In this document: one piece after another, positions 41,171-50,353 of the stretch
Position numbering within the stretch: position 1 is the stretch's first letter
Layout: every line of letters begins with the position of its first letter
From: CAYQQK01 sp964420065
GTDB lineage: Bacteria; Bacillota; Dethiobacteria; DTU022
DNA: 64,000 bases
NCBI GenBank assembly: GCA_964420065.1
Contig: CAYQQK010000002.1
Span: 62,001-126,000 of the forward strand
Direction: 5' to 3'
Position numbers and translations under genes: made by a program
Notes under the pieces: model-generated
The model's input: only the letters and a program-made list of their open reading frames with translations
The model's database searches: none
What the model was told of the DNA's origin: nothing

Positions 41171-43114
41171 TCAACCTTCACCCGGCCCGTCCAGCCTGAG
41201 GGAAACCGTTTCCCAGCGCCCCAGCAGCTCCGACACCCGGGCCTGTTCCGCCTTGAGCTGCCGGTGCAGCGCCCGAACCCGTTCATGGTTGCTGTCGTAA
41301 AGGGAAGGGTCGGCCAGGGCCGCTTCAAGTTCCTTCTTTTTGGCCTCGGCTGCGGCGATGGCCGCCTCCAGCCCGGCCTGTTCCCGTTCAAGATCACGGC
41401 GCCGCCGGCGCTGCCGCAGCAGTGTCTGTCGCGCGGCTTCCTCCTGCCGGCGCAATGCGCGGCGTTGTTCATGTTCCTCCCGCTGCTGGTCTTGCCGCAG
41501 TTCTTTCTCCCGGTTCATCCGGTTTTCCAGGTAGCGCTGAAAGTCACCGTTAAACAGGCGCAGGGCGCCCCGCTCCAGCTCCAGAACGCGGTTGACCAGG
41601 CCCTTCAGAAAATAACGATCATGGGAGACGACGATCAAGGTTCCGGGGTAAAGACGCAGAGCCTGTTCCAGTTGTTCCAAAGCCGGCAGGTCGAGGTGAC
41701 TGGTCGGTTCATCCATCAGGAGCAGGTTTCCTTCCTCCAATGAAAGACGGGCCAGAGCAAGGCGGCTTTTTTCACCCCCGCTCAAAGCCCCGACCAGTTT
41801 GAAGACATCATCGCCCCGGAAAAGATAACGGCCCAATAAATCCCGCGCCCGTTGCCGGTCAAGACCGCCGGAGATCGATATTTCCTCCAGCAGGGTCCGT
41901 TCCGGAACGAGATACTCCTGTTCCTGGGAAAAATAGACCGGTTTGACCGCAGCCCCGAAGTGGACCAGGCCCCGGGTCGGTTCCTCCTCCCCGGCCACCA
42001 GGCGCAGCAGGGTCGTTTTGCCGGACCCGTTCGGTCCGACCAGAGCCGCCCGGTCGCCCCAATAAATTTTAAACGACAGGTCGCGCAGCACCTCTTTTGG
42101 GCCGTAGGCTTTTCCGACCCGATCAAACGAGAGCGCCAGACGCCCGCCTCCGCCCGTGTAATCGAGCTTCAAGTGAAAGGTCGTTCCGGCGGCCGGCCGC
42201 TCGACCGGCTCGAGCCCGGCCAGCTTTTTCTGTCGGCTGGCGGCCTGACGCTGGGAACGTTCGTCCCCCTTTGCCTCGCGGATGTACTTTTCTTCGTCGG
42301 CAATAACCGCCTGCTGTTTGCGGTAAGCCCTTTCCCGGGTCACGTTTTCCAACCGCCGCTGTTCCACGAAAGCACTGTAGTTTCCGCGATAAGCTTTTAA
42401 ACCGTGTCCTTCAATCAGAAATATTTTACCGACCAACCGGTCAAGAAAAAAGCGGTCGTGGGAGACGACCAGCAGCGTCCGGCGCCATTCTTGAAGGTAA
42501 CGCTCAAGCCACTCCAGCCCCTCCTGGTCCAAAAAGTTGGTCGGTTCGTCCAGGAGCAGCAGGTCCGGTTCGGCCAGGAGCAAGGCCGCCAGACGGGCCC
42601 GCGTTTTTTCCCCGCCGCTGAAGGTGTCAAGGGGCCGGCGCAACTGTTCCGGCGCAAAACCAAGTCCGCGCGACACCGCCGCAATGCGGCTGTCAACGAT
42701 ATAGCCTCCGCCCGCTTCGAAACGGTGGGAGAGCTCCCCGTAACATCGCAACAGGTCGTCAAGGCGGGGCTCCCCAATCGCATAACGCCCCATTTCTTGC
42801 TCAAGGGCGGTCAACTGCTCTTTGATCTTCAACAACGGGGCAAAAGAAAGTTCGAGGTAGCTCTGCAGGGTTGATCCTTCCCGGTCGGGATGCTCCGGCT
42901 CTTGAGACAGATACCCGATCATACTGCCCCGGGACAGGCGGACCTTTCCGCCCTCCGCCTCCAGCTCACCGGCCAGGATCTTGAACAGGGTCGTCTTCCC
43001 GCAACCGTTCGGACCGATCAGGCCTGCTTTTTCCCCCGATTTGAGCAGCAGGGAAACATTCCTGAGCACGGTTACAGCGCCATAGGTTTTGTTGATCCCG
43101 GAAACGGCAAGCAT
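41171..43114 (-). CDS. ABC-F type ATP-binding protein
   Basis: 647 residues, soluble, with two ABC ATPase domains and no membrane helices. Seen: GLIGPNGCGKTTLFK and LVGPNGSGKTTLLR (Walker A), two signatures LSGGEKTRARLAALLL and LSGGEKSRLALARLSL, Walker B LLLLDEPTNFLD and LLLMDEPTSHLD, the linker of about 80 residues between them, and a C-terminal coiled coil (about 550-640) rich in Arg, Glu and Gln. ABC-F proteins act on the ribosome in translation or antibiotic resistance; this Uup/YdiF-like layout suggests a housekeeping role. The frame runs to 43189, but the ATG at 43114 matches family starts. Confidence 0.92.
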   Translation of the reverse strand: MLAVSGINKTYGAVTVLRNVSLLLKSGEKAGLIGPNGCGKTTLFKILAGELEAEGGKVRLSRGSMIGYLSQEPEHPDREGSTLQSYLELSFAPLLKIKEQLTALEQEMGRYAIGEPRLDDLLRCYGELSHRFEAGGGYIVDSRIAAVSRGLGFAPEQLRRPLDTFSGGEKTRARLAALLLAEPDLLLLDEPTNFLDQEGLEWLERYLQEWRRTLLVVSHDRFFLDRLVGKIFLIEGHGLKAYRGNYSAFVEQRRLENVTRERAYRKQQAVIADEEKYIREAKGDERSQRQAASRQKKLAGLEPVERPAAGTTFHLKLDYTGGGGRLALSFDRVGKAYGPKEVLRDLSFKIYWGDRAALVGPNGSGKTTLLRLVAGEEEPTRGLVHFGAAVKPVYFSQEQEYLVPERTLLEEISISGGLDRQRARDLLGRYLFRGDDVFKLVGALSGGEKSRLALARLSLEEGNLLLMDEPTSHLDLPALEQLEQALRLYPGTLIVVSHDRYFLKGLVNRVLELERGALRLFNGDFQRYLENRMNREKELRQDQQREEHEQRRALRRQEEAARQTLLRQRRRRRDLEREQAGLEAAIAAAEAKKKELEAALADPSLYDSNHERVRALHRQLKAEQARVSELLGRWETVSLRLDGPGEG

Positions 43115-43318
43115 GGATCCGGCTGCTCCTTCCCTTCCGGTGTTACCGGCTGCCGGGGATCCGCAGAACCGGATCCGCCCCGGGCGCAATCAGGATCAAA
43201 ATACGGTGTTGGTGCAGGTGTAAAATGGCCACGTCGGCGGAGTGTCGCCTGGTGAGGGGGAAAGAAAACGGCCAAACCGGTCTGTCCGGGTCTGACCCAT
43301 CGCGAAACATAATCGAGC

Positions 43319-43693
43319 CTATCCTCCCAAATTTTTACCCTTTGGCCGGAAAGCAAGCTCGGCGACAATTCCGAGAACAAAGCCGATCAGCAGGCAGAGC
43401 ATGAACGCAAAACCGCCCGCCGGCAACGGCCGGCCCTGGCTGTTCCGACCGATACCGATCAAACAGTCAATGATCAAGCCGACAATGCCCCCGGTCAGGA
43501 AAACACTGCCGAAAAAAAACTTCTTGAACAACATCGGTGAAACACCGATGATCCCGGGAAGCACAACAACCTGAAAAATAAACCTGCCGTCGGGCCAGGC
43601 CCGGTAAACACAAAGGTGTATCGCCGTCATGATCATCAAAAAGAGCAACAGTGTCACCGCAGCAATCACCCGGGGCATAAATTTAACCCTCAT
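43319..43693 (-). CDS. Small hypothetical membrane protein
   Basis: 124 residues with four predicted helices (about 8-28, 38-55, 62-82 and 95-115) and basic ends. No family recognised. The ATG at 43693 follows GAGGAGG at 5 nt; the frame opens at 43726. Glycines in the last two helices (GGIVGLIID and GFAFMLCLLIGFVLGIV) suggest helix packing. A promoter with extended -10 lies just upstream, so it is transcribed on its own or with ABC-F downstream (204-bp gap). Confidence 0.7.
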   Translation of the reverse strand: MRVKFMPRVIAAVTLLLFLMIMTAIHLCVYRAWPDGRFIFQVVVLPGIIGVSPMLFKKFFFGSVFLTGGIVGLIIDCLIGIGRNSQGRPLPAGGFAFMLCLLIGFVLGIVAELAFRPKGKNLGG

Positions 43694-43761
43694 CCGTGCC
43701 TCCTCAAAACCCGGTCCGCTCTTCATTATCTGTGGACGACGATCGGGACGACAACTGGTTT

Positions 43762-43790
43762 ATTGTATCACTAACCAATAACTTCTTTAA
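43762..43790 (-). promoter_or_regulatory. Promoter upstream of the small membrane protein
   Basis: Minus strand TTAAAG, 17-nt spacer, TACAAT (43762-43767) preceded by an extended TGA. It gives a leader of about 60 nt. Confidence 0.5.
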
Positions 43791-43821
43791 GCCACACCGG
43801 TTTTATTGCACTTTTATTTGA

Positions 43822-44367
43822 CTAATCGGGATCTTTTTGCCCCCCGCCGGCTCCCGGTTCAAGTTGAACCTCGCCGGATAATTGCATCTTCGCTTTGGTA
43901 AAAGCCGAGGCCTCTTTGCCGGTTATATGGGCGATAGTAATGCCAATAACCTGCGCGCGATTACATTCAAGCACGGCTTGGCGTTTGGACTGCACGGGCA
44001 GATCGCGCGCATACTTTTCCGCGAAGGCCTGCAGGGCCTGCAACCGTTCGTCTCCCCGGACAATTCTCGCCTCTCCGAAAGCAATAACGCTGCGATAATA
44101 GGTCGTGAACATATCGCGGGCCGGGGTGTCCTCACCGACCACGGCAAATGATACTTTCAGTTCTGCCGTAATGGCGTCTATCTTATGACCGTCCTGAGCG
44201 GAATGTAGATAAATTTTACCCCGAAAATAAACATAGCTTAACGGCACCGCATACGGATAGCGGTGTTCACCCAAACAGGCCAAGACACCGCTGGTGCATC
44301 GCTCCAAGATGGCCACGGTTTCAGCAAACGATAGCAACTGTTCAGCCCTTCTCATCTCCCGGAACAT
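43822..44367 (-). CDS. Pyridoxamine 5'-phosphate oxidase-like flavin protein (NimA-like)
   Basis: 181 residues. Seen: a split beta-barrel with MRRAEQLLSFAET, GVLACLGEHRYPYAVPLSYVY, GKIYLHSAQDGHKIDAI, FAVVGEDT and TYYRSVIAFGEARIV, which is typical of the flavin-binding PNPOx-like/NimA group. Such proteins may bind FMN or F420/heme and reduce nitro compounds; the substrate is unknown. The ATG at 44367 follows GAGGAAG. It is on the same strand as the small membrane protein but separated by a promoter. Confidence 0.85.
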   Translation of the reverse strand: MFREMRRAEQLLSFAETVAILERCTSGVLACLGEHRYPYAVPLSYVYFRGKIYLHSAQDGHKIDAITAELKVSFAVVGEDTPARDMFTTYYRSVIAFGEARIVRGDERLQALQAFAEKYARDLPVQSKRQAVLECNRAQVIGITIAHITGKEASAFTKAKMQLSGEVQLEPGAGGGQKDPD

Positions 44368-44594
44368 CGATCTTCCTCGCTTTAATCTGAAGTAGCATCG
44401 CTCTTTTATTATTTGCCGGAACAGGAAGATCCTCCTGCCGCCTCAAAGCTCTCAGGGCATGTTTTCCTGCTGGGAGGATAATGGAACCCGGTTCCTTCTG
44501 TAATACTGGAAGAGCCTGCAGGAGGAAGGAATGCAACGGCAAACATCCCCACTGTAATGAAGCTACTGGCGGGAACCGACCCCCGGTCTTGAAC

Positions 44595-44689
44595 TGGCGG
44601 AGAGAGTGGGATTCGAACCCACGAGGAGGCTCAGCACCCCCTACTCGATTTCGAGTCGAGCGCCTTCAACCGGACTCGGCCATCTCTCC
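44595..44689 (-). tRNA. tRNA-Ser, anticodon CGA
   Basis: Read on the minus strand: 7-bp acceptor stem GGAGAGA/TCTCTCC, D arm GCCGAGTCCGG, anticodon stem CTCGA/TCGAG with loop CTCGAAA (anticodon CGA, reading UCG), a long variable arm typical of class II tRNAs (GGGGGTGCTGAGCCTCCTC), T loop TTCGAAT, discriminator G and an encoded CCA. Length about 95 nt. Confidence 0.97.
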
Positions 44690-44823
44690 GCGATCAATTA
44701 TAAGACGGTAACCCCCGGTTTGTAAAGCCCGGCCGGAAACCAGCCCCTTTTCAGAAAAGCGATCGTGATCGCTGCGGACCGTGATCGGCAGACCGTATTT
44801 GTTTTGTGTTAGCCGCTTGAACC

Positions 44824-46533
44824 TCAACCGACCGGGCAGCGAGACAAAACCGCTCCTTTCAAGGCTTCGAGCTTGGCCGCGGCGGCGGCGGCGCCGGCGG
44901 CGCGCACCGCAAGGTACAGTTTTATTTTCGGTTCCGTTCCGGAGGGACGGATACAGAACCAGGAACCGTCGCTGTAGCCGTAACAAAGGCAGGGGCAGCA
45001 GGGCAGCTCGAGCAATGACCGCGAATGGTCCTGCAGGTCGGTCAGAACGCCGCATCCGTAATCGCGCCGCTCGGCCGGCTCCAATCCTTCCACCACCGGG
45101 GGGGCCCCGGCGAACGCATCCATGATGCAGTTTGTCTGTCCCAGATCGCCCAAACTCAGTGAAACCAGCTCTTCGCGGTAATAACCATGCCGCCGGTAAA
45201 GCGTTTCGAGGACCTGGAGCAGGCTTTTCCCCCGATCCCGGTAGTGGGCGGTCATTTCGGCCATGAGGCAGGCCGCAATCACGGCATCCTTGTCCCGAAC
45301 AAAGGTCCCGGCAAGGTAACCGTTGCTTTCCTCGTAGCCAAAAACAAAACGCTCTTGCCCGGCCGTTTCGAATTCACGTATCTTTGCTCCGATGAACTTG
45401 AACCCGGTCAAAGTTTCGATCGTCTTGACTCCATAAGAAGCAGCGATGGCATGGCCAAGTTTGCCGGTAACAACGGTCGTTACCAGAACCCCGTTTTCCG
45501 GCAGTTCGCCCCGGGTTTTCAGGCGGGAGAGCAGGTATTCGAGCAGAAGGGCACCGACCTGATTGCCGGTAAGCAGGGTATAGTCCCCGCCGGCCCGCCG
45601 GACCGCACAACCGGCCCGGTCACAATCCGGATCGGTGGCCAGGACCAGATCCGCCCCCTCTTGCCGGGCGATCGCGAGGGCCAGACGGAAGGCCTGTTCC
45701 TCTTCGGGGTTGGGGACCTGCACGGTTGAAAAATCCGGGTCCGGCTCCATCTGCGCCTCGACCACCGTCAGATCGACGTAAGTTTTTTCCCGCAACAGGG
45801 GCGGGATATGCACGGCGCCGGTGCCGTGCAGGGGTGTAAAGACAACCTTTACCGGCCCGGCGGGATCAGACAAGGAAAGTCCGCGCACCAATTCCCGGTA
45901 GCGGCGATCCACCTCCTTGCCGATCGGCCGGAGCAGGCCTTTCATGCGCGCTTCCCGTTCCGTCATTGTTTTGACGTCTTTGAACAGATCCACCGCTCCG
46001 ATTGCCGCGGTCAGTTCATCGATAAAGGGTGAAACGGCCTGCCCCCCATCCGGACCGTAGACCTTGTAACCGTTGTAACAGGAAGGGTTATGGCTGGCGG
46101 TGATGACCACCCCGGCGGCGCAGTCCAGTTCGCGCACGGCGAAGGAAAGTTCGGGGGTCGGTCGAATATCATCAAAAAGAAGCGCCAGGATTCCGTTGGC
46201 CGCCAAAACCAGGGCCGCCTCCAGGGCAAATTCCTGTGAGTAATGTCGGGTATCGTAAGCCAGAGCCACCCGGTGTCTCCCCGTCCCGGCGACGGTCCGG
46301 TTGACCAGGTCGGCCAGACCCTGGGTCGCCCGGCGCACCAGATAGCTGTTCATCCGGTTTGAACCGGCCCCGATCACACCGCGCATGCCTCCGGTCCCGA
46401 AATCCAGTTCGCAACCAAAACAGGCCGCGATACTGCCCGGATCGGCTGCCATCTGCAGCAGTTCGGCCCGGGTCCCTTCATCCAGCCCTTCGTATTCCAG
46501 CCAGCAGCGATAGCGCTGTTTCGCTTCGGTCAC
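44824..46533 (-). CDS. Phosphohexomutase (phosphoglucomutase/phosphomannomutase)
   Basis: About 569 residues. Seen: FGTGGMRGVIGAGSNRMN, the phosphoserine loop VVITASHNPSCYNGYKVYGP, the metal-binding TDPDCDR, sugar-binding GYEESNG, and the phosphate-binding RPSGTEPKIKLYL. Length and sequence fit the long PGM2-like branch. The GTG at 46533 follows GGAGGGG by 7 nt and lies 1 nt beyond the manC stop; the frame opens at 46581. Being directly behind manC, it most likely supplies mannose-1-phosphate for GDP-mannose, though glucose or pentose phosphates are possible. Confidence 0.92.
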   Translation of the reverse strand: MTEAKQRYRCWLEYEGLDEGTRAELLQMAADPGSIAACFGCELDFGTGGMRGVIGAGSNRMNSYLVRRATQGLADLVNRTVAGTGRHRVALAYDTRHYSQEFALEAALVLAANGILALLFDDIRPTPELSFAVRELDCAAGVVITASHNPSCYNGYKVYGPDGGQAVSPFIDELTAAIGAVDLFKDVKTMTEREARMKGLLRPIGKEVDRRYRELVRGLSLSDPAGPVKVVFTPLHGTGAVHIPPLLREKTYVDLTVVEAQMEPDPDFSTVQVPNPEEEQAFRLALAIARQEGADLVLATDPDCDRAGCAVRRAGGDYTLLTGNQVGALLLEYLLSRLKTRGELPENGVLVTTVVTGKLGHAIAASYGVKTIETLTGFKFIGAKIREFETAGQERFVFGYEESNGYLAGTFVRDKDAVIAACLMAEMTAHYRDRGKSLLQVLETLYRRHGYYREELVSLSLGDLGQTNCIMDAFAGAPPVVEGLEPAERRDYGCGVLTDLQDHSRSLLELPCCPCLCYGYSDGSWFCIRPSGTEPKIKLYLAVRAAGAAAAAAKLEALKGAVLSRCPVG

Positions 46534-46534
46534 T

Positions 46535-47938
46535 TCAAGGCCCCTCCCGCCCGTAATCATCCGCGTAACGGATAATGTCATCTTCGCCCAAATAATCTCC
46601 GGTTTGCACTTCGATCAATTCCAGCACCCCCTGCCCGGTGTTCTCCAGGCGGTGCTTCACCCCCACGGGGATGGAGACGCTCGCGCCCCGGGTGAGACGC
46701 ATCTCGCGTTCGTCGACGGTAACCAGGGCCTCACCGCGGACGACCACCCACTGTTCGCTGCGGCGGCGGTGGCTCTGCAAGCTGAGGCGGCAACCCGGTC
46801 GGACCGTGATCCGCTTGACCTGGTGTTTCTCCGCCAGTTCGAGGACGGTGTAGCTGCCCCAGGGACGGTTCACGGTGCGGTGCGCTTCACATTCGGAGGC
46901 ACCTTCCGCCTTGAGAATCTTGACGATCTCCCGCACCTCCTGCGCCGCTGACCGGGGACAGACGAGCACCGCATCGGCGGTTTCAACCACCACCGAATCC
47001 CTCAAACCCGCCGCCGCCACCAGCCGGGACCGGGCCAGGATCAGGGAATCGCGGGTATCGGAAGCGATCACCCGGCCGCGCAAATAATTGCCGTCCGCGT
47101 CTTTTTCCAGGACGGTGAAGAGCGATTCCCAGCTTCCGACATCGCTCCAGACCAGATCGGCCGGCACCACCGCCACCGCGCCGCCGGCCCGTTCCAGAAT
47201 GCCGTGATCGATCGAGATCGGTTCGATGGTGCTATAAATTTCCTCAAGGTTGCACCGGCGCCGGTAATCGATCCGGTCCAGGGATGCCGCCAGGGCGGGC
47301 AAGTGCCGGCGGTAGTGATCGATCAGGGTACTGACCCGGAAAACAAACATACCGCTGTTCCAGAGATAACGCGGGTCGGCCAGGTACTGCTGCGCCTGCT
47401 CCAGCGGCGGCTTTTCGATGAAGCGTTCGACCTGAAAAGTGCTGTCGTCAAGCTGCGTCCCGCTGCGAATATAACCGAAACCGGTCTCGGGCCGGGTCGG
47501 CCGCAGTCCAAAGGTCACGAGACCGTACCGTTCACCGGAGCGGCGCCCTTTTTGCATCAAAGCCACGAAATCATTCCGGGACGGGATATAATGATCCGCC
47601 GGCAGGACCAGCAGCACCGCCTTGCCGGCCCCACGGCGCTGCAACCACCATGCCGCCAGCCCGACGGCGGGGGCGGTGTTGCAGGCCCGCGGTTCGATGA
47701 GCAGCGTCATGTCCGGGAAACCGGCTTCTTCCAGCTCCAGGCGCAAACCCGCCGCTTGGTCCCGGTGGGTCACCACGAGAATGCGTTCCGGCGCCGCCAG
47801 AGCCGCAGCGCGATCAAGCGTCTCCCGGAGAAGGCTGTTCCGGCCTTCTTCCAGGCATAAGTGCTGTTTGGGATGTTTTTCCCGGCTCAGGGGCCACAAG
47901 CGCGCGCCGACTCCCCCGGCCAGGATGACCACGTCCAT
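46535..47938 (-). CDS. manC: Mannose-1-phosphate guanylyltransferase / mannose-6-phosphate isomerase
   Basis: 467 residues, bifunctional type. Seen: N-terminal nucleotidyltransferase (1-290) with ILAGGVGARLWPLSREKHPKQ, VLPADHYI, RPETGFGYIRSG, VERFIEKP, NSGMFVF and DVGSWESL, and C-terminal cupin isomerase (about 355-460) with NRPWGSYTVLE, CRLSLQSHRRRSEQWVVVRGEA and IPVGVKHRLEN. Makes GDP-mannose and may also isomerise mannose-6-phosphate. The ATG at 47938 follows AAGGGG. It lies with two GT4s and a GH130 phosphorylase. Confidence 0.95.
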   Translation of the reverse strand: MDVVILAGGVGARLWPLSREKHPKQHLCLEEGRNSLLRETLDRAAALAAPERILVVTHRDQAAGLRLELEEAGFPDMTLLIEPRACNTAPAVGLAAWWLQRRGAGKAVLLVLPADHYIPSRNDFVALMQKGRRSGERYGLVTFGLRPTRPETGFGYIRSGTQLDDSTFQVERFIEKPPLEQAQQYLADPRYLWNSGMFVFRVSTLIDHYRRHLPALAASLDRIDYRRRCNLEEIYSTIEPISIDHGILERAGGAVAVVPADLVWSDVGSWESLFTVLEKDADGNYLRGRVIASDTRDSLILARSRLVAAAGLRDSVVVETADAVLVCPRSAAQEVREIVKILKAEGASECEAHRTVNRPWGSYTVLELAEKHQVKRITVRPGCRLSLQSHRRRSEQWVVVRGEALVTVDEREMRLTRGASVSIPVGVKHRLENTGQGVLELIEVQTGDYLGEDDIIRYADDYGREGP

Positions 47939-48004
47939 AGAATTGTTCCCCTTCCAAAGAATTATACCGCACCCGAGGAAACGCCCGGTAACGGCCGCCG
48001 GAGT

Positions 48005-50353
48005 CTAGGTGACCCGTCCCGCCGCCGCTTCACCGGTGCTGTCGGCCGGAGCATCAGCCGGCCCGGCCACGGCCGCCAGGTGCATCCGGTGGAGGGCGAT
48101 GAGCAGGGATACGGTCGACTCGCCGCCCTGGTTCTGGTTTACCGCCCCCGGTTCAAGACCGTCAAAACAGCCGCCGGTGGTAAAATCATAAAGGGGTTGC
48201 CGCCCGTCGTTATTGCCAAAAAACCAGTTAAAACACTTTTCCATGGCCGCCTGCCAGCGGGTCTCCTCGGTCGTCCGGTAGGCCCGGTAGCAAGCCTCGA
48301 CCATTGTTGCAGCATCCAAAGGCTGTTGATCGTAGCGCGCTTTTTTCCCGTCCCGCCTGTACCAACCCCGGTTCCCGATCAGGGAAAGGTGTCCCTCCGG
48401 CGCGGTCTGCACCCGGAGCAACCACTCCAGGGTATGCAGGCCTGTCTTGAAATAAGCCTCGTTCTCCAGGTGGAGCCCGGCCCAGATCAAAGCATGCGGC
48501 AGGCAGGCATTGTCATAACTGGCGATAACCTCAAACCAGGACCACTCCTTTGTCGCCTCGGCCTGGTGGAGACCCGCCAGCCGGCCGGCCAGTTGCGCCA
48601 CCAGCGATCGCACCTCCGCATCGCCGCCAAACCGTTTTAGGTAGTACAGCGATCCCAAAATGGTGTAGGCCCAGGCCCGGGGCGAAGTGAATCCGGTTAC
48701 CGCCGGGAGGGCCGTTTTGAACAGGCGCATGGCCAGGTTCAGGAGCGGGTCGTCGGGAGGATAGGCCACGCTGTAACCGAGCGCCCAGAGGCTGCGCCCG
48801 TGGCTGTCCTCGGAACCAACTTTTTCGGTCCAGCGTCGCTCATAGGCCAGGAAATTGCGGAAACGACCGCCGGCCCGATCGAGGGCATGGTGTAAAAAGC
48901 TTAAATAAATCCGGAACAGGGGCAGGATCGATTCGTCCTTGAAAAGTTGCCAATTCATGGCCGCCACGATCAGGGCGCGAGCGTTGTCGTCGCTGCAATA
49001 GCCGTGCGCCCGGTCCGGCACGGTATAGACCGCGTGTTGAAAGAGCCCGGTATCGTCGGTCAGGTGACGTAGGTGCTGCAGGTTGATCTCGGGCAGGGCG
49101 GCTTTTTCCATGACCGCAACACTCAAGTTGGATGGAATCAATCCGTGACCGTAATTGTACAGAGCCGCCTCGAAAGCGCCGGCGTAAGCCCGTCCCGTTT
49201 CCGGCCAGATCATCTGTCGCCCAAGCATGTAAGCCTGCTTGCGCAGATAGTTGCGCAGTTCTTCATCCCGAAGCAAGCTCAACGCCGCTTCGGCCAGGGC
49301 GGCACTGTCCCGAAAAGGCACCAGCAAGCCCCGCTCTCCGGCCAGCAGTTCGCGCGCATACTGGAACGGGGTCGAGATCACGGCCTTGCCGCAAGCCACG
49401 GCGTAGGTCAGGGTGCCGGACACAATCTGTTCGGCATTTTCGTAGGGGGTCATATAAATATCGGTTGCCACCAGGAACTGCACCAAGCGCTCCAGGGAGA
49501 CATACTGGTTGTAGAAAACCACATTCCCGGCCAGTTCCTTCTCCCGCACCATTTTTTCCAGGGTGTGACGGTACTGCTCGCCATAACGACGCTTCACTTC
49601 GGGGTGGGTGGCGCCAAGGATGATGTAAAGCGCTTCCGGGTAACCGGCAGCGATCTGTTCCATCGCCGCGATCCCGTATTCCAACCCTTTGCCCGGGCCC
49701 AGAAGTCCGAAGGTCAAGAGCACCTTGCGCCCTTCAGCCTGGAATTGTTCTTTGTAGTAACTGCTGTCGAGAAAAGGAATGTCGGGTGCACCATGGTAGA
49801 TCAACATGATCTTGTCTCCGGGAACACCGTAAATACGCCGCAGGTAATGTACAGCCCGTTCGGCCTGCACCACGACCAAGCTGGAAAGCGCGCAGACCCG
49901 GTTCAGGACGAGACGCTGCCCGGGGGTGGGTTCGAGAAGCACCGTGTGCAAAACCGTTACCACCGGTTTGCGCAGGTTGCCGAGAAGATGCAGGACATGG
50001 GAGCCGTCATCGCCCCCGTAAAGCCCGAATTCATGCTGCAGGCAAACAACGTCTACCGGAGAAAAATTGATGAAGTCTGCCGCCCGGTAGTAATCCCCCT
50101 GGTACTGTTCCCGGACATGAAAACTGACTTCCGGACCGTAGGGATACCCTTCGGAAATGTTGTTCAAGGCGATCACTTGTGACCAGCCCGGTGGGCCGCC
50201 ATTGCCGTTCACGGCCGGGTTGCCGTTGCCGTAAGCCCCGCCCAGGGCCTCCATCAAATCGGCGGTAAAGGTGGCAATACCACAGCGGCGGGGCGGATAG
50301 GAAGAGACAAAAGCGATGCGCAAGGGCCGGAACAGGTTGCTTACCGGCATCAT
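48005..50353 (-). CDS. GT4 glycosyltransferase fused to an alpha/alpha-barrel domain
   Basis: 782 residues. Seen: a full GT4/GT-B glycosyltransferase (about 1-400) with FVSSYPPRRCGIATFTADL, VCLQHEFGLYGGDDG, LTFGLLGPGKGLEYGI and TPYENAEQIVSGTLTYAVACG (acceptor-side Glu motif), followed by an (alpha/alpha)6-like domain (about 410-770) with HLTDDTGLFQHAVYTVPDR, GYCSDDNARALI and SWFEVIASYDNACLPHALIWAG; this half resembles glycosidase-like domains fused to GT4 in GH130-linked clusters. The start at 50353 follows AAAGGAG and overlaps the upstream GT4 stop by 1 nt (TGATG). Possibly builds and trims a mannose polymer (inference). Confidence 0.85.
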   Translation of the reverse strand: MMPVSNLFRPLRIAFVSSYPPRRCGIATFTADLMEALGGAYGNGNPAVNGNGGPPGWSQVIALNNISEGYPYGPEVSFHVREQYQGDYYRAADFINFSPVDVVCLQHEFGLYGGDDGSHVLHLLGNLRKPVVTVLHTVLLEPTPGQRLVLNRVCALSSLVVVQAERAVHYLRRIYGVPGDKIMLIYHGAPDIPFLDSSYYKEQFQAEGRKVLLTFGLLGPGKGLEYGIAAMEQIAAGYPEALYIILGATHPEVKRRYGEQYRHTLEKMVREKELAGNVVFYNQYVSLERLVQFLVATDIYMTPYENAEQIVSGTLTYAVACGKAVISTPFQYARELLAGERGLLVPFRDSAALAEAALSLLRDEELRNYLRKQAYMLGRQMIWPETGRAYAGAFEAALYNYGHGLIPSNLSVAVMEKAALPEINLQHLRHLTDDTGLFQHAVYTVPDRAHGYCSDDNARALIVAAMNWQLFKDESILPLFRIYLSFLHHALDRAGGRFRNFLAYERRWTEKVGSEDSHGRSLWALGYSVAYPPDDPLLNLAMRLFKTALPAVTGFTSPRAWAYTILGSLYYLKRFGGDAEVRSLVAQLAGRLAGLHQAEATKEWSWFEVIASYDNACLPHALIWAGLHLENEAYFKTGLHTLEWLLRVQTAPEGHLSLIGNRGWYRRDGKKARYDQQPLDAATMVEACYRAYRTTEETRWQAAMEKCFNWFFGNNDGRQPLYDFTTGGCFDGLEPGAVNQNQGGESTVSLLIALHRMHLAAVAGPADAPADSTGEAAAGRVT